From NCBI RefSeq assembly GCF_010672525.1, contig NZ_JAAHGH010000005.1, positions 372,672-436,671 of the forward strand: a DNA stretch of 64,000 nt, given 5' to 3'. Source of the stretch: Okeania sp. SIO2B3. GTDB lineage: Bacteria; Cyanobacteriota; Cyanobacteriia; Cyanobacteriales; Microcoleaceae. This document shows positions 45,901 through 56,315 of this stretch, piece by piece. Position 1 is the stretch's first letter. Each line of letters begins with the position of its first letter. The translations under genes and the position numbers were made by a program. Below the pieces are notes generated by a model, which was not told where the DNA came from, ran no database searches, and saw nothing but the letters and a program-made list of their open reading frames with translations.

Positions 45901-46332
45901 AAAAATCAATATATTTCAATATATTTACAGTTTTCTAGTAGTTGTTGTTTCTCTCAAGCTGAGTTTTAAATTTTTGATAAAGTCGATACTACTATAACAA
46001 TAATATTACTTCTTGTGCCTATACATCGACTCTTGATTATTTGTTAATCAAATTTTCTGCCTTATAGCTTAAATGTGTTGATGAAAAAGTTACTCTTGAT
46101 CATAATTGACAAATAGATCGAGTCAAAAATTAGATTTTTTTCAGGAACAGTGAATAAAGGACATATAGATGAAATAGTTCTGCTGTGAATAATAATTATT
46201 AATTATTGGATTACTGGTAGTTTAGAAGTTTCTTGTATCGAGTCAAAAATATCCGATCGTTGGGTTAATTTAGAAATTCATCTATTTGAGAGGAGAAAAT
46301 TAGGCGATCGCCATTCAACTTTATCGCAGTTG
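45901..46332. other. AT-rich gap
   Basis: No gene or repeat family recognised. A HIP1 site lies at 46303. Confidence 0.3.
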
Positions 46333-47304
46333 CTAATTATTTAATCGCTGTTCCTCTATAGGTTTAAGATCGAAAAAAGTGTCAAAAATTTTCTCTCCTG
46401 TCTGATTAATTCTAGTTTGTAAATTATCTAGAAACTCGTGTAAACCAGTTTGAATTATTTCCTCTATTGTTAAATAGTCTAACTCAGAACATAAACGACC
46501 CAATACTTTTTCTACTGGATGTTTTTTCATACCTTGAGTTACTCCAATAATTTGATAGAGCGATCGCTCTGTTGCACTTAAACAATATTGAATTGAGCGG
46601 GGAAATTCTCGGTCTAATATTAAAAATTCTACTATTCCATTGGGGGTAATTCTATGTTGTTGACGTTTACGATACATTTCATAAGCACTTGCTGACTTTA
46701 ATAATGCCATCCATTGCACTTCATCTAGTGGAGTTCCAATATCTTTAATTGAAGGTAAAAGAATATAGTATTTAACATCAAGAATTCGGCTAGTTTTATC
46801 AGAACGTTCTAGAAATCGCCCCATTCTGCCAAAATGCCATGCTTCATTGTGACTCATAGTAGCATCCATGATGCCTGAAAATAAATGTCCGCCCATTTTT
46901 ACCTTCTCAAAAAATTCTGGTAATTCAGAAGTTTTTAAACCACTATTAGCAACATCTTTTACCATTAAATAAAATGAGTTAACTTGCTCCCACATTTCTG
47001 AGGAAATAATTTCCCGAATGGAACGAGCATTTTCTCTAGCTAGACGTAGACATGAAATAATAGAGTTAGGGTAGTCACGGTCAAAAGTAAGAAATTGGAT
47101 TACATTTGCTTCTGTTACTTCACCATAGCGTTGTTGAAATAAAGGTAAATCTCCAGTAGTAATAACTATAGGTTGCCACTGTTGAATTACACCAGGAGAA
47201 TCTAATAGTAGATTGAGATTTACATCAACAAATCGGGCAACATTTTCTGCCCTTTCAACATAACGATTTAGCCAGTAAATTGAATTTGCAACGCGACTTA
47301 ACAT
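46333..47304 (-). CDS. Alpha-E domain protein (DUF403)
   Basis: 323 residues, nearly all helical: MLSRVANSIYWLNRYVERAE and NVARFVDVNLNLLLD are the diagnostic start. Further conserved parts are ARENARSIREIISSEMWE and HFGRMGRFLERSDKTSRILD. The family almost always occurs with the circularly permuted ATP-grasp protein found upstream here, sometimes fused to it, and is thought to modify peptides or small molecules. Substrate unknown. The two genes are split by a tandem array. Confidence 0.93.
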   Translation of the reverse strand: MLSRVANSIYWLNRYVERAENVARFVDVNLNLLLDSPGVIQQWQPIVITTGDLPLFQQRYGEVTEANVIQFLTFDRDYPNSIISCLRLARENARSIREIISSEMWEQVNSFYLMVKDVANSGLKTSELPEFFEKVKMGGHLFSGIMDATMSHNEAWHFGRMGRFLERSDKTSRILDVKYYILLPSIKDIGTPLDEVQWMALLKSASAYEMYRKRQQHRITPNGIVEFLILDREFPRSIQYCLSATERSLYQIIGVTQGMKKHPVEKVLGRLCSELDYLTIEEIIQTGLHEFLDNLQTRINQTGEKIFDTFFDLKPIEEQRLNN

Positions 47305-47375
47305 AATTAATAAGGAAGAATAAAGAAGAAAGAAGGAAGAAGGAAGAAGGCAGAAGGCAGAAGGCAGAAGGAAAA

Positions 47376-48296
47376 ATTAATTAATCAATACCCATAAATA
47401 AACCTTTTAGTTCCTATCTTAATTTTCCTAATTTTCTACATTTTGTACAAGTAAAATTTTCTGTTAATGCCAGAAGGAAGAAGGCAGAAGGAAGGAGGAA
47501 AAATTAATTAATCAAAACCCAGAAATAAATCTTTTAATTGCCATCTTAGTTTTCCTAATTTTCGACATTTTTTACAAGTAAAATTTGCTGTTAAAGCCAG
47601 AAGTAAGAAGGAAGAGGGAAAATTAATTAATCAAAACCCACAAAGAAATCTTTGAATTGCCATCTTAATTTTCCTGATTTTCGACATTTTTCACAAGTAA
47701 AATTTGCTGTTAAAGCCAGAAGTAATAAGGAAGAGGAAAAATTAATTAATCAAAACCCACAAAGAAATCTTTGAATTACCATCTTAGATTTTCCTGATTT
47801 TCGACATTTTTCACAAGTAAAATTTGCTGTTAAAGCCAGAAGTAATAAGGAAGAGGAAAAATTAATTAATCAAAACCCACAAAGAAATCTTTGAATTGCC
47901 ATCTTAGATTTTCCTGATTTTCGACATTTTTCACAAGTAAAATTTGCTGTTAAAGCCAGAAGTAATAAGGAAGAGGAAAAATTAATTAATCAAAACCCAC
48001 AAAGAAATCTTTGAATTGCCATCTTAATTTTCCTGATTTTCGACATTTTTCACAAGTAAAATTTGCTGTTAAAGCCAGAAGTAAGAAGGAAGAGGAAAAA
48101 TTAATTAATCAAAACCCAGAAAGAAATCTTTGAATTGCCATCTTAATTTTCCTGATTTTCGACATTTTTCACAAGTAAAATTTGCTGTTAAAGCCAGAAG
48201 TAAGAAGGAAGAGGAAAAATTAATTAATCAAAACCCACAAATAAATCTTTGAATTGCCATCTTAATTTTCCTGATTTTCGACATTTTTCACAAGTA
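47376..48296 (-). repeat. Eight-unit tandem array between ATP-grasp and alpha-E genes
   Basis: ATTAATTAATCA starts units at 47376, 47503, 47622, 47741, 47861, 47981, 48100 and 48219. The periods are 119-120 bases, except the first (127). Inner units are almost identical and the outermost at 47376 is the most diverged. Each unit contains TTTCGACATTTTTCACAAGT and TTTGCTGTTAAAGCCAGAAG. In the operon direction the units read TCEKCRKSGKLRWQFKDFF before a stop. Two units (4 and 5) have an extra base that breaks this, so coding constraint is doubtful. Confidence 0.95.
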
Positions 48297-48444
48297 TAGG
48301 AGTCGAAGAAAAGGTTAGGACAGTTCAAAAGCTTAAAGCTTAGACAACGTAAGATTTTTCCTTCTTCCTTCTTCCTTCTTCCTTCTTCCTTCTTTCTTCT
48401 GCTATAAAATTTTCTGTGAAAAATCCCTCTATTAGATGATACAT
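48297..48444. repeat. GTTAGGACAGTTC ... CTTCC repeat downstream of the ATP-grasp gene
   Basis: AAGGTTAGGACAGTTCAAAA, GCTTAAAGCTTAGACAACGT, then (CTTCCTT)n and CTGCTATA. The inverse of this arrangement is found at 36544-36632. Confidence 0.65.
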
Positions 48445-49878
48445 TTATTCTGATAAAACCCAAGTATCTTTACTACCTCCACCTTGGGAAGAATTAACAA
48501 CTAAAGAACCTTTTTTCATTGCCACTCTAGTCAGACCACCAGGGTGAACATAAATTTCTTTACCATATAAAATATAAGGTCGTAAATCAACATGACAACC
48601 TTCAAATTTATTGTCTATTATAGTTGGGACTCTAGATAAAGATAGAGTTGGTTGAGCAATATAATTCCGTGGATTAGCTTTAATTTTTTCTGCAAATTCT
48701 GCTCTTTCTTCAACAGTTGATTGAGTTCCTACTAACATCCCATAACCACCAGCTTCATTTGCAGATTTCACCACAAGTTTATCCAGGTTTACTAACACAT
48801 GGTCTAACTGTGTTTTTTCCCAACATAAATAAGTAGGAACATTAGGTAAAATTTGCTCTTCATCAAGATAATAACGAATCATTTCCGGCACATAAGCATA
48901 AATAACTTTATCATCCGCTACACCAGTTCCCAAAGCATTAGCAAGGGCAACATTGCCATTACGGTAAACTTCCATTAATCCAGGTATTCCTAACAAAGAT
49001 TCAGGATTAAAAGCTAAGGGATCGATAAAATTATCATCCATACGTCTATAAATAACATCAACTCGCTGCAAACCTTTAGTAGTTCGCATTTGTACATATC
49101 CATCTACAACTACTAAATCTCTACCTTCAACCAATTCAACTCCCATTTGTCTAGCTAAAAATGAATGTTCAAAATAGGCCGAATTATAAACACCAGGAGT
49201 CAAAACCACAACAGTAGGATTTGATAAATAAGAAGGTGCTAAATTTAGTAGAGTTTCTAATAAATAACCGGGATAATTATCAACAGGTCTAACTCCTAAA
49301 GTCGCAAAAATTTGGGGAAATGTACTTTTCATTACCCGTCGATTTTCTAAAACATAAGATACACCAGAAGGGCAGCGTAAATTATCTTCCAATACATACC
49401 ATTCACCATTTTTATCCCTAACTAAATCTGTCCCTGTAATATGACACCAAATTCCTGACGGTGGTTTTAAACCTATACAAGGTTTGAGAAATCCAAAAGC
49501 AGAATTAATTAACTCTCTAGGAATAATTCCATCTTGAAGAATTTTTTGTTCTCCATAAATATCTGCAATAAATAAATTTAGAGCATGAATTCTTTGCTTC
49601 AAACCTGTTTCTAAAAAATTCCATTCAGACACAGAAATTATACGCGGTACAACATCAAAAGGAAAAATACGTTCTGTACCTTGACTATCACCATAAACAT
49701 TAAAAGTTGCTCCAAGTTTTACCATAGCGACTTGTGCAGCTTTTTGTCGCATCAATAGTTCACCTACAGAAAGAGAATTAATTCTTTCTATCAATAATTG
49801 AGCTTCTGGACGAGGTTGATTTTTACTGATGAAAAGTTCATCGTAAAATTCCCCCGGTGTATAAGAATCAAATTGCAC
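48445..49878 (-). CDS. Circularly permuted type 2 ATP-grasp protein
   Basis: 477 residues with [68 protein letters not shown] and [12 protein letters not shown]. The family (DUF404/DUF407) is an ATP-dependent ligase type, partner of the alpha-E protein. It is frequent in bacteria but its product is unknown. It would be the first gene of the two-gene unit; the tandem array lies between them. Confidence 0.93.
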   Translation of the reverse strand: MQFDSYTPGEFYDELFISKNQPRPEAQLLIERINSLSVGELLMRQKAAQVAMVKLGATFNVYGDSQGTERIFPFDVVPRIISVSEWNFLETGLKQRIHALNLFIADIYGEQKILQDGIIPRELINSAFGFLKPCIGLKPPSGIWCHITGTDLVRDKNGEWYVLEDNLRCPSGVSYVLENRRVMKSTFPQIFATLGVRPVDNYPGYLLETLLNLAPSYLSNPTVVVLTPGVYNSAYFEHSFLARQMGVELVEGRDLVVVDGYVQMRTTKGLQRVDVIYRRMDDNFIDPLAFNPESLLGIPGLMEVYRNGNVALANALGTGVADDKVIYAYVPEMIRYYLDEEQILPNVPTYLCWEKTQLDHVLVNLDKLVVKSANEAGGYGMLVGTQSTVEERAEFAEKIKANPRNYIAQPTLSLSRVPTIIDNKFEGCHVDLRPYILYGKEIYVHPGGLTRVAMKKGSLVVNSSQGGGSKDTWVLSE

Positions 49879-50037
49879 TATTTTTATTTATAATTTATCA
49901 ATTACTTAATGATGGTTAAATTTTAATTATTATATAAGTAAGTGTAAAATTTACATAATTGATTAACAATTATTATAAGTAAAATTGTTATCATATATAC
50001 AATTAAATTAAGTGCAAATAATGATTGACTAAAAATT

Positions 50038-50568
50038 ATGGCTTACAAATGCAATCTTAGTAATGGCCAACAAGTTTATATTGAAAATCAGGGAATGCAA
50101 ACTGTGGTCACTGTTTATAGTGGTAGTCCTGGTCAACAACAACAAGCAAGTACAGGGTTTCAAACAGGTAAATGGACTGTAGTGCCCACTTTATTTAAGA
50201 CTGCTAGTGGAGTAATTTTGCGAATAGAGTCGGAACAGGGACAATCTTTTGTTCAGTTGCAGGCCGGTGGAATAAGTACCATAAATGGGACGCCTACTTT
50301 GAGTGATGCCGAAGTCTTATCCCTTCAAAAAGTAGAGGCAACACCCAGCACAAGTATGCCACCAATGGAACCGATGAAACCAATGGAACCGATGAAAATG
50401 GGCGATATGGAAATGAAGATGAACCCAATGCAGATGCGGATGGGTAATATGTCGATGGAAATGGGGTCAAGTTCCCCTGCAACTTCTGGGAAGCGTTTTT
50501 GTCCCCAATGTGGTGCTCCTGTACAAACAGGCGATCGCTTTTGTTCTAGTTGTGGTTATCAGTTGTAA
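50038..50568 (+). CDS. Zinc-ribbon protein with methionine-rich linker
   Basis: 176 residues. The N-terminal 100 residues are a beta-rich domain (YKCNLSNGQQVYIENQGMQT, TGKWTVVPTLFKTASGVILR). Residues of about 103-142 are a Met-rich run (MPPMEPMKPMEPMKMGDMEM and KMNPMQMRMGNMSMEMG). The C-terminus has two CxxC pairs (FCPQCGAPVQTGDRFCSSCG) forming a zinc ribbon. Met-rich MxM motifs can bind Cu(I), but low-complexity drift is an alternative. Function unknown. Confidence 0.82.
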   Translation: MAYKCNLSNGQQVYIENQGMQTVVTVYSGSPGQQQQASTGFQTGKWTVVPTLFKTASGVILRIESEQGQSFVQLQAGGISTINGTPTLSDAEVLSLQKVEATPSTSMPPMEPMKPMEPMKMGDMEMKMNPMQMRMGNMSMEMGSSSPATSGKRFCPQCGAPVQTGDRFCSSCGYQL

Positions 50569-51009
50569 TTTTAGTCTTGAAGTTTGATTGGATAAGATAT
50601 ATTAAGTTTCCAGGGACTCTTTTTTTTGCTCTCTAAAAGTATTAGTAGACAGGGTGAGGAAATAGAACCTAGTTTACTCATGATTATAGATAATTCAATA
50701 GTTGTATCATATTCGGTCAAAACTTATTTAGGCGCGTAGTTCCCTTAAACGTGCCTACAAGCAAAGACTTTTTTATAATTAATTATTTCAATTATGATAT
50801 TACTTATATTAACCAAGGGCGAAGGATATTTTCTATCAAGAATAGACGATTTTGATGATAATTGCTTTTGTCAAAACTTATTTATATAATTGAGCAATAA
50901 AATAAATCATTATTATTGCTTTTTTTCTTACTTCTTTCTTTCCTAAACTATTTATAAGACTCTTTTTTATAAAATTATATATAATGAAAAATAATCAGGA
51001 AAATACACA
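50569..51009. other. AT-rich gap
   Basis: No gene or repeat family recognised. AATCAGGAAAATACACA before the ATG at 51010 gives AGGA as a possible ribosome-binding site. Confidence 0.3.
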
Positions 51010-51276
51010 ATGAAAATTGATATTGATATAATGACTCGCTATTTACATAGAATGCGAAATCAACCAGGATGGGCTTCTTTAAACGAAGTCGCGACATCTA
51101 TGAATATGGATAGAGCTACATCTAGACGCTACACGAAAACAGCAGAAGAATGGGAATTAATTGAGCGTCAACATTTAGAAAATCAGCCTACTCAAATTCA
51201 AGCAACTCAGAAATTAATAAAATTAGAACCTGGAGAAGTCCGAAAAATTGTACAGGCAAATTGCCAAGATTTTTAG
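51010..51276 (+). CDS. Small helix-turn-helix-like protein
   Basis: 88 residues. The central part (GWASLNEVATSMNMDRATSR then RYTKTAEEWELIERQ) looks like a winged-helix DNA-binding unit of the transcription-factor type. No partner domain. AGGA nine bases before the ATG. I do not know the family. Confidence 0.6.
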   Translation: MKIDIDIMTRYLHRMRNQPGWASLNEVATSMNMDRATSRRYTKTAEEWELIERQHLENQPTQIQATQKLIKLEPGEVRKIVQANCQDF

Positions 51277-51665
51277 TTTTCTGGAAGAAGGAAGAAGGAA
51301 GAAGAAAGAAGGAAGAAGGAAGAAGGAAGAAGGAAGAAGAAAGAAAGTGTTTAGTTATCTGGGAGAGAAGGAAAAATCTGGTTTTGTATGAGTTTTATAG
51401 AGGTTTTCAAATAGATAGACTACAGTGGTCAAAGGATTCTTTTACTGCCTACTGTCTATTTCCTACTTCCTAACTTCAAATAATTTTGTAGTCTACTTAA
51501 ATAAAAAGCGCTGTAAGCTTTTGATATTTCCTAACAGTAATTTTGCTTCGGCAAACTATAAATTGTTTAAGGCTATATTACGACCGATAGGAAAGCAATC
51601 TAAAATCCTAGTTTTTCCTACCTCATGCTTCAACAATTAATAATTAATAATTAATAATTAACAAT
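51277..51665. repeat. Purine repeat and fragments of other elements
   Basis: (GGAAGAA)n at 51285-51345. At 51541-51575 the bases read FASANYKLFKAI, a fragment of a PIN-domain gene like the one at 52360. It is joined to CGATAGGAAAGCAATC (51585 on), part of element family E (full copy at 55341). (TTAATAA)n ends the stretch. Confidence 0.65.
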
Positions 51666-51836
51666 TACCGAAAAATTGTGGGTATGCGCCGACCCTTTTA
51701 AGGGGATAAAAAAAGAACATATTCCACATTTGAAGCCTCCTTATTGCAGAGGTACTGATAACTGTTAACGCAGTTCCTCCGACAGGAGGCTAACTGATAA
51801 CGCAGTTCCTCCGGAGGAGGCTAACTGATAACTGAA
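51666..51836 (-). mobile_element. Dispersed repeat family F, inverted, with small tandem repeats
   Basis: TACCGAAAAATTGTGGG and CCCTTTTAAGGGGAT match the copy at 24719. The repeat AACGCAGTTCCTCCG...GGAGG occurs twice at 51767-51825; it is the same type as the insertion in the tnpB relic at 33385. Confidence 0.7.
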
Positions 51837-51854
51837 ATTACCTCTGCTTGAAAA

Positions 51855-51964
51855 GAATCATAATTTGCTAAAGATTTAGCAGAGGCAGGATATAAATCAA
51901 GAGAGGATATAGTGAATTTAGTACGAGAAGTGAGACAGGAAATTTCACAAGAACGTCACTAACG
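51855..51964 (+). pseudogene. Antitoxin 3' remnant
   Basis: The frame AKDLAEAGYKSREDIVNLVR, EVRQEISQERH ends in a stop at 51961-51963. This ending is typical of antitoxins paired with PIN-domain toxins in cyanobacteria. A stop precedes it and no start remains. The toxin pseudogene follows. Confidence 0.6.
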
Positions 51965-51998
51965 TTATTAAATTTGATAATACTTTGAAATTCAAAAA

Positions 51999-52452
51999 AT
52001 GACTGTTTCTCCTAGTCGTATATTTTTTGATACTAATGTTTATATTATTGGTTTCGCTGCTCCAGAAAGTAATTAGTTTAGATGTCTTCAATGGGCTAGT
52101 TTAGGCATGAAACAATCTTCATTAATTGAAGTTGTAATTTCAGCAAATATTGCTTGAATAAATTTTGCGAGTGGCGAAACTTCTGCGAAATAAAGATTGG
52201 GGTGGAGAAATAGTCGATAAAATTTGGCAAGATTTTCAAGTTTTTTATGTTCTAGTGGATGAAGATGAACTAGAAATAATTGAAAATTCAGGTAATATTC
52301 CTAGAGAGGATGCAGGAGTTTATTTAACTGCTAAAACAGGTAAATCTCAATGTTTTGTGTCGGCAAACTATAAATTAGTTAAGGCTATTGTAGAAGAAAC
52401 TGGAGAGTTTGAGTGTCTAACTCCTGAAGCTTTTGTTAATAAGTATGTTTAA
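51999..52452 (+). pseudogene. PIN-domain toxin pseudogene (VapC-like)
   Basis: It starts MTVSPSRIFFDTNVYIIGFA with the first acidic PIN residue in FDTN. Two stops follow (after APESN and near SANIA). The frame then changes to one reading ILRVAKLLRNKDWGGEIVDK, IPREDAGVYLTAKTGKSQCF, VSANYKLVKAI. Another codon (TAA before ILRVAK) looks like a CAA turned into a stop. The protein family cleaves RNA; this copy cannot be made. Confidence 0.82.
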
Positions 52453-52563
52453 TATCATGTTCTGTAGAACAGTTATAATCATGCTCGTAGTTGGACTTTA
52501 GTCCTAATATAAATGTTGTCAGAGGCTCAAGCCCTACCACTACAAACCATGTACTTTATAATA

Positions 52564-55122
52564 TTAGTTATTCCCATACAACTTTTCTTTACCACCTAAC
52601 GAATATTGCCAAATTACAACTACTGCCCAATGAATAATTACCATAACCCACAAACAACCAGTTAATTGATAAGCTACTGTACATACTAATCCTAAAATTC
52701 CTGTCAATTTCAAAAAAATCGGTTTCATAAAAGTTGGGTTTCCCTGGGGATGAAAAGTTAGAGCATTAATTGGATGATAAATAATAAACAAAAATAAACT
52801 TAATGCTGCCCAAAAACACCAAATAATAGTTGAAACCTTCTCGGTGGGATGAGGCAATAAGAAAACTCGAAATATTAACTCTTCCACAAAAGCTGGAGTA
52901 AAAAACGCCACTACCAAACCCTGAAATAATTCTTTGAGGTTGCCAAAACCTCGACTTACTCGTAAAAATCTAGAATTAAAGCCTAACGGTAAAGCGATCG
53001 CTCCATAAACCAATAACGTCATCCCAACAACAAACCAATCTTGACCTTTCATCAGACGAGAAGCAGATATCAAACGCTCAATCAATTTTGAAATTAGAGG
53101 AAACTGCCCAAACGCAACAGTCGGTGCCACTGGTTCAATATCTGGGTCATATCCTCCCACCTGGTTAGTGCGGAGAAACCATAATTCTGCACCACTTTCT
53201 AGGAAAATAGTGCTAACTTCATCGTGAGCGCGACGAGGCATCATCGATCGCCAACTCAAAATACTGTTAACAATACTAATCTCATTCACAAACCCATTTC
53301 TCGCATTTATCCCTGCCAAATATTCAGCATTTTTCTGCCAGTCTGGGCGCACAACACCCCTCGGAACTAAAGCCTTTTCCAGTTTTTTCCCCAAAGACAC
53401 AAGTTGTTGAAACCTTAATGTTTGCGGGTCGTCGGGATGAGATGTTAGCCAGGTTTGAATTTCTGGTGTAGAATAAAATTTATTCTCAATACTTCTAATG
53501 GCAATAAAAAGTGCTTGACTAGAATCTTGAACACAAGAAGTTGCCGGACTCACTCTTGCTACCCCCGTTCCATCCCCCGTGCGGTAACGAGCTGTCATTA
53601 TTTGTAACTGATACATTAATTCCCGCAAGGGTGAGAGGATGACACCACCAAAATCATAATCTTTAAGTGCGTCTAATTTGACAACTATATCCGAGACTGG
53701 GCGAGTACCTAACCATCCTTTTTCCAAATTTCCCATATAATTTTCCCAACTATGGGTACCGGAAATTATGCCGTTGGAGTTTTGGGCGTAAATTTGTTGG
53801 TATTTGATGTCAAATTGTAATTCGTTGGTAAAAGTATCTCGCACTACTTGAGCTAAACCGTAAGAAAAATGTCCGGTAACTGTTCCTACGAATACGGGTT
53901 CGCTTTTTTCTCCACCAATACCTCCGAATAGATGAATGACTAAAGCATAATCTCCTTCTTTTAGAAGAGAGTGGGGAGTAGGTAGGGACGTTGCATGCAA
54001 CGTCCGTACAGAGTGGGGAGGAGAAAGTTTATCCACTTTACTTCCTTCTTCCTCAATAACTAATACACTTTGAATACTACCTTTACGACTTTCAGTATTT
54101 TGCCAATTTTGGCGGCCTATATATTTGATACCTGCTGTTTTTCCCTGGATAGTTTGTTCCGGTTGTAATTGAAAGAGCGATCGCGGCTTTATTGCTTGAA
54201 CTGTAAATATTCCTTCTCTGTCTTTTGCTCCATAAATATACCAACCTGCTTTCCCTGCTGGAGAGTCTGTTATTCCTTGGGGTGTTGATTGAAATAAGTT
54301 ATTAGGTAGGAGTGGTTGTTGAGGAATGCGGATAATTTCTGTTGCACCGTCGAATTTTTGGGTAGTGGGGTTGTAGTGACGTACTTGGAAAAGTTCGCTG
54401 GTGCATGGTTGGTTTCCAGGACAATTTTCTGGAGTGGCGTTTGTGGTTGCCGTGCCCAGGATATCAACTAATGCGTAATAACGTCCGGTAATTTGCATGG
54501 GTTCCAGAATAGTTTCCAGAATAGGGGAACCTCCTTCGTTGGTTGTAATTTTGACATTTTCCAGACCAACTATCATATCGTCGTTAGGTCTAGCTCCGGC
54601 GAGAGATGTTAACGGACCGACTTTAGTTAAACCATTGAGGCGAGTAGGTAAGACGCTGCCATTGTTACTCCTGTTTTTAGCTGCTTGAGAAAATTGAATA
54701 TCTTTCGTAACAGTTTCGACAAATGTTTGTGTTAATGGTTGTTGACTCCATTGCAAAGGCAGTATTTCCCCCTCTAAATTTTTAGCTGTTTCTGGAGCGT
54801 TATAGATTTCTATCCATACCCAGTCTTGTTGGTTACTTGGTGGTGGGGTGTCAGGTTTTGGCAGAATGAGTCGCCCTACCCAGGTTGCAGTTGGGCGGTA
54901 GAGTTGGTTGTTAATAGTTTGTTGGAGTGGGTAATAACTGGGTTGGTTGAATGGTATTTGACTGGTAATGTCGTACTTTGATGGTTTTTTTGTTTGGGCG
55001 AAGGTGGGGGAAAGTAAGCAGAAGGTGAGGGAAATTAGAAAAACTATAACGATCCAGTTTCGGGTTAGGGAGAGGTAAGACTTTGAGGGTTTGTTAAAAA
55101 TAATAGTAGGCCAATTAATCAT
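52564..55122 (-). CDS. CPBP-family intramembrane protease with large N-terminal domain
   Basis: 852 residues. A signal anchor (WIVIVFLISLTFCLLSP) leads a soluble region of about 640 residues (RPTATWVGRLILPKP, QDWVWIEIYNAPETAKNLEG, FFGG-type loops) that I do not recognise elsewhere. The C-terminal 200 residues are membrane helices with the glutamic protease motif FVEELIFRVF (Glu747, Glu748, Arg752) and FIIYHPINALTF. CPBP proteins (Rce1/CAAX type) cut within membranes. The large exoplasmic domain may bind substrate (inference). Confidence 0.88.
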   Translation of the reverse strand: MINWPTIIFNKPSKSYLSLTRNWIVIVFLISLTFCLLSPTFAQTKKPSKYDITSQIPFNQPSYYPLQQTINNQLYRPTATWVGRLILPKPDTPPPSNQQDWVWIEIYNAPETAKNLEGEILPLQWSQQPLTQTFVETVTKDIQFSQAAKNRSNNGSVLPTRLNGLTKVGPLTSLAGARPNDDMIVGLENVKITTNEGGSPILETILEPMQITGRYYALVDILGTATTNATPENCPGNQPCTSELFQVRHYNPTTQKFDGATEIIRIPQQPLLPNNLFQSTPQGITDSPAGKAGWYIYGAKDREGIFTVQAIKPRSLFQLQPEQTIQGKTAGIKYIGRQNWQNTESRKGSIQSVLVIEEEGSKVDKLSPPHSVRTLHATSLPTPHSLLKEGDYALVIHLFGGIGGEKSEPVFVGTVTGHFSYGLAQVVRDTFTNELQFDIKYQQIYAQNSNGIISGTHSWENYMGNLEKGWLGTRPVSDIVVKLDALKDYDFGGVILSPLRELMYQLQIMTARYRTGDGTGVARVSPATSCVQDSSQALFIAIRSIENKFYSTPEIQTWLTSHPDDPQTLRFQQLVSLGKKLEKALVPRGVVRPDWQKNAEYLAGINARNGFVNEISIVNSILSWRSMMPRRAHDEVSTIFLESGAELWFLRTNQVGGYDPDIEPVAPTVAFGQFPLISKLIERLISASRLMKGQDWFVVGMTLLVYGAIALPLGFNSRFLRVSRGFGNLKELFQGLVVAFFTPAFVEELIFRVFLLPHPTEKVSTIIWCFWAALSLFLFIIYHPINALTFHPQGNPTFMKPIFLKLTGILGLVCTVAYQLTGCLWVMVIIHWAVVVIWQYSLGGKEKLYGNN

Positions 55123-55194
55123 TATTTTGAAATACTGCGACTATTATGATGTTAATTGATCTAAATACTTGTGTAGTAATTATGGGCAATAATA

Positions 55195-55306
55195 TTAGAC
55201 ATCTCCAGAAAAGAGGCAACAGGCAACAGGCAACAGGCAACAGGGATAGAGAATTGATAATTTATGGATAAGAATTGATTTGATTTTTGATTATTGGAGA
55301 TGTCTA
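55195..55306. mobile_element. Inverted-repeat element, family B, full copy
   Basis: The ends TAGACATCTCCA and TGGAGATGTCTA are perfect inverted repeats. Inside is (GGCAACA)n and TAAGAATTGATTTGATTTTT. 112 bases. Confidence 0.85.
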
Positions 55307-55340
55307 TTAGACAGAGGCTAAAATGCTTACTATAATTCTT

Positions 55341-55431
55341 AGGACTTACGCAATACAACGTCTTTTCGTCATTGCGACTGATAGGGAAGCAATCTCAAAT
55401 CCTAGTTTTTCGTACCTCATGCGTCAGTCCT
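55341..55431. mobile_element. Inverted-repeat element, family E
   Basis: The ends AGGACTTACGC and GCGTCAGTCCT are inverted repeats; 91 bases with CGTCATTGCGAC and AGCAATCTCAAATCCTAG inside. A partial copy lies at 51577-51628. Confidence 0.8.
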
Positions 55432-55530
55432 GATTCTTACTTTTGACTTTTGACTTTTGACTTTTAAATTCCGTTGACTTACTTTTGATTTTTGACTTTT
55501 GAATTATTAATTTGAATTCCGTGAAACGGT

Positions 55531-56301
55531 ATGACAAGATTTATCCATGACCAATTCGCTAAAGATTATTTAGAAGAATTATTATCCCAACTAGGAGAAT
55601 GTCAAATTCCTCTAGAAATTCGCAGTGAAGTTAGACAAGTAGATGTATTTTTTGTACCATCAACTCAACCAAAAACTTCACCATAAGCATTAGGTTTATT
55701 AGGAAAATTAGCTACAACAATTTGTTTATTTGAACCCTTTAGAAATCCTGTAACAATTGATGAAATTCGGAGTTGTTTACTTAAATTATTAGAGGTAAAT
55801 ACAGATTTTATCCGTCGAGCAAATCGGGAAAATACCCGTCTGAATGAAAATAATTATCCGAAATTATGGATATTAACACCTACGGCATCAAAGACAATAT
55901 TAGAGGGTTTTGGTACTAAAAGTGATGATGAAAATTGGAGTCCAGGAATTTATTTATTACCTGAATATTTCAGAACAGGATTAGTAGTAATTCATCAATT
56001 GCCAAAGACATTAGACACTTTATGGTTAAGAATTTTGGGCAGAGGTAGAGTACAGCAAGAGGCAATTGACGAATTAGAAGCATTGCCACCAGATAATCAA
56101 TTTCGGTTAAATGCTTTGTTGTCATTATCATCTTTGCGTAGTAACTTAGAAGTAAGTTCAGAATTAGAAGAACAAGATAGGGAGTTAATTATGCGTTTAT
56201 CACCACTATTATTAGAACAATTAGAAACTGCTAAACGAGTAGAGCGTACTGCGGTTATCGAAAATTTGTTGAGATTAAGGTTTAATTCTTTAGATGAATA
56301 A
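55531..56301 (+). pseudogene. Rpn/PDDEXK-like gene with a single in-frame stop
   Basis: From MTRFIHDQFAKDYLEELLSQ to the stop at 56301 the frame is open except for one TAA at 55684-55686 (KTSP-stop-ALGLLGKLATTI). The protein of about 256 residues has EIRSEVRQVDVFFVPS, where an acidic and a lysine-poor strand resemble the PD-(D/E)XK core of Rpn-type nucleases common in cyanobacteria. The single lesion suggests recent inactivation or an assembly error. Confidence 0.75.
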
Positions 56302-56315
56302 CTCAGAGGAATTAT

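Noticed and set aside
47376-48296. Array of CxxC mini-genes
   Set aside because: The short frame TCEKCRKSGKLRWQFKDFF is broken by one extra base in units 4 and 5 and by a stop in unit 1, so there is no sign of coding selection.
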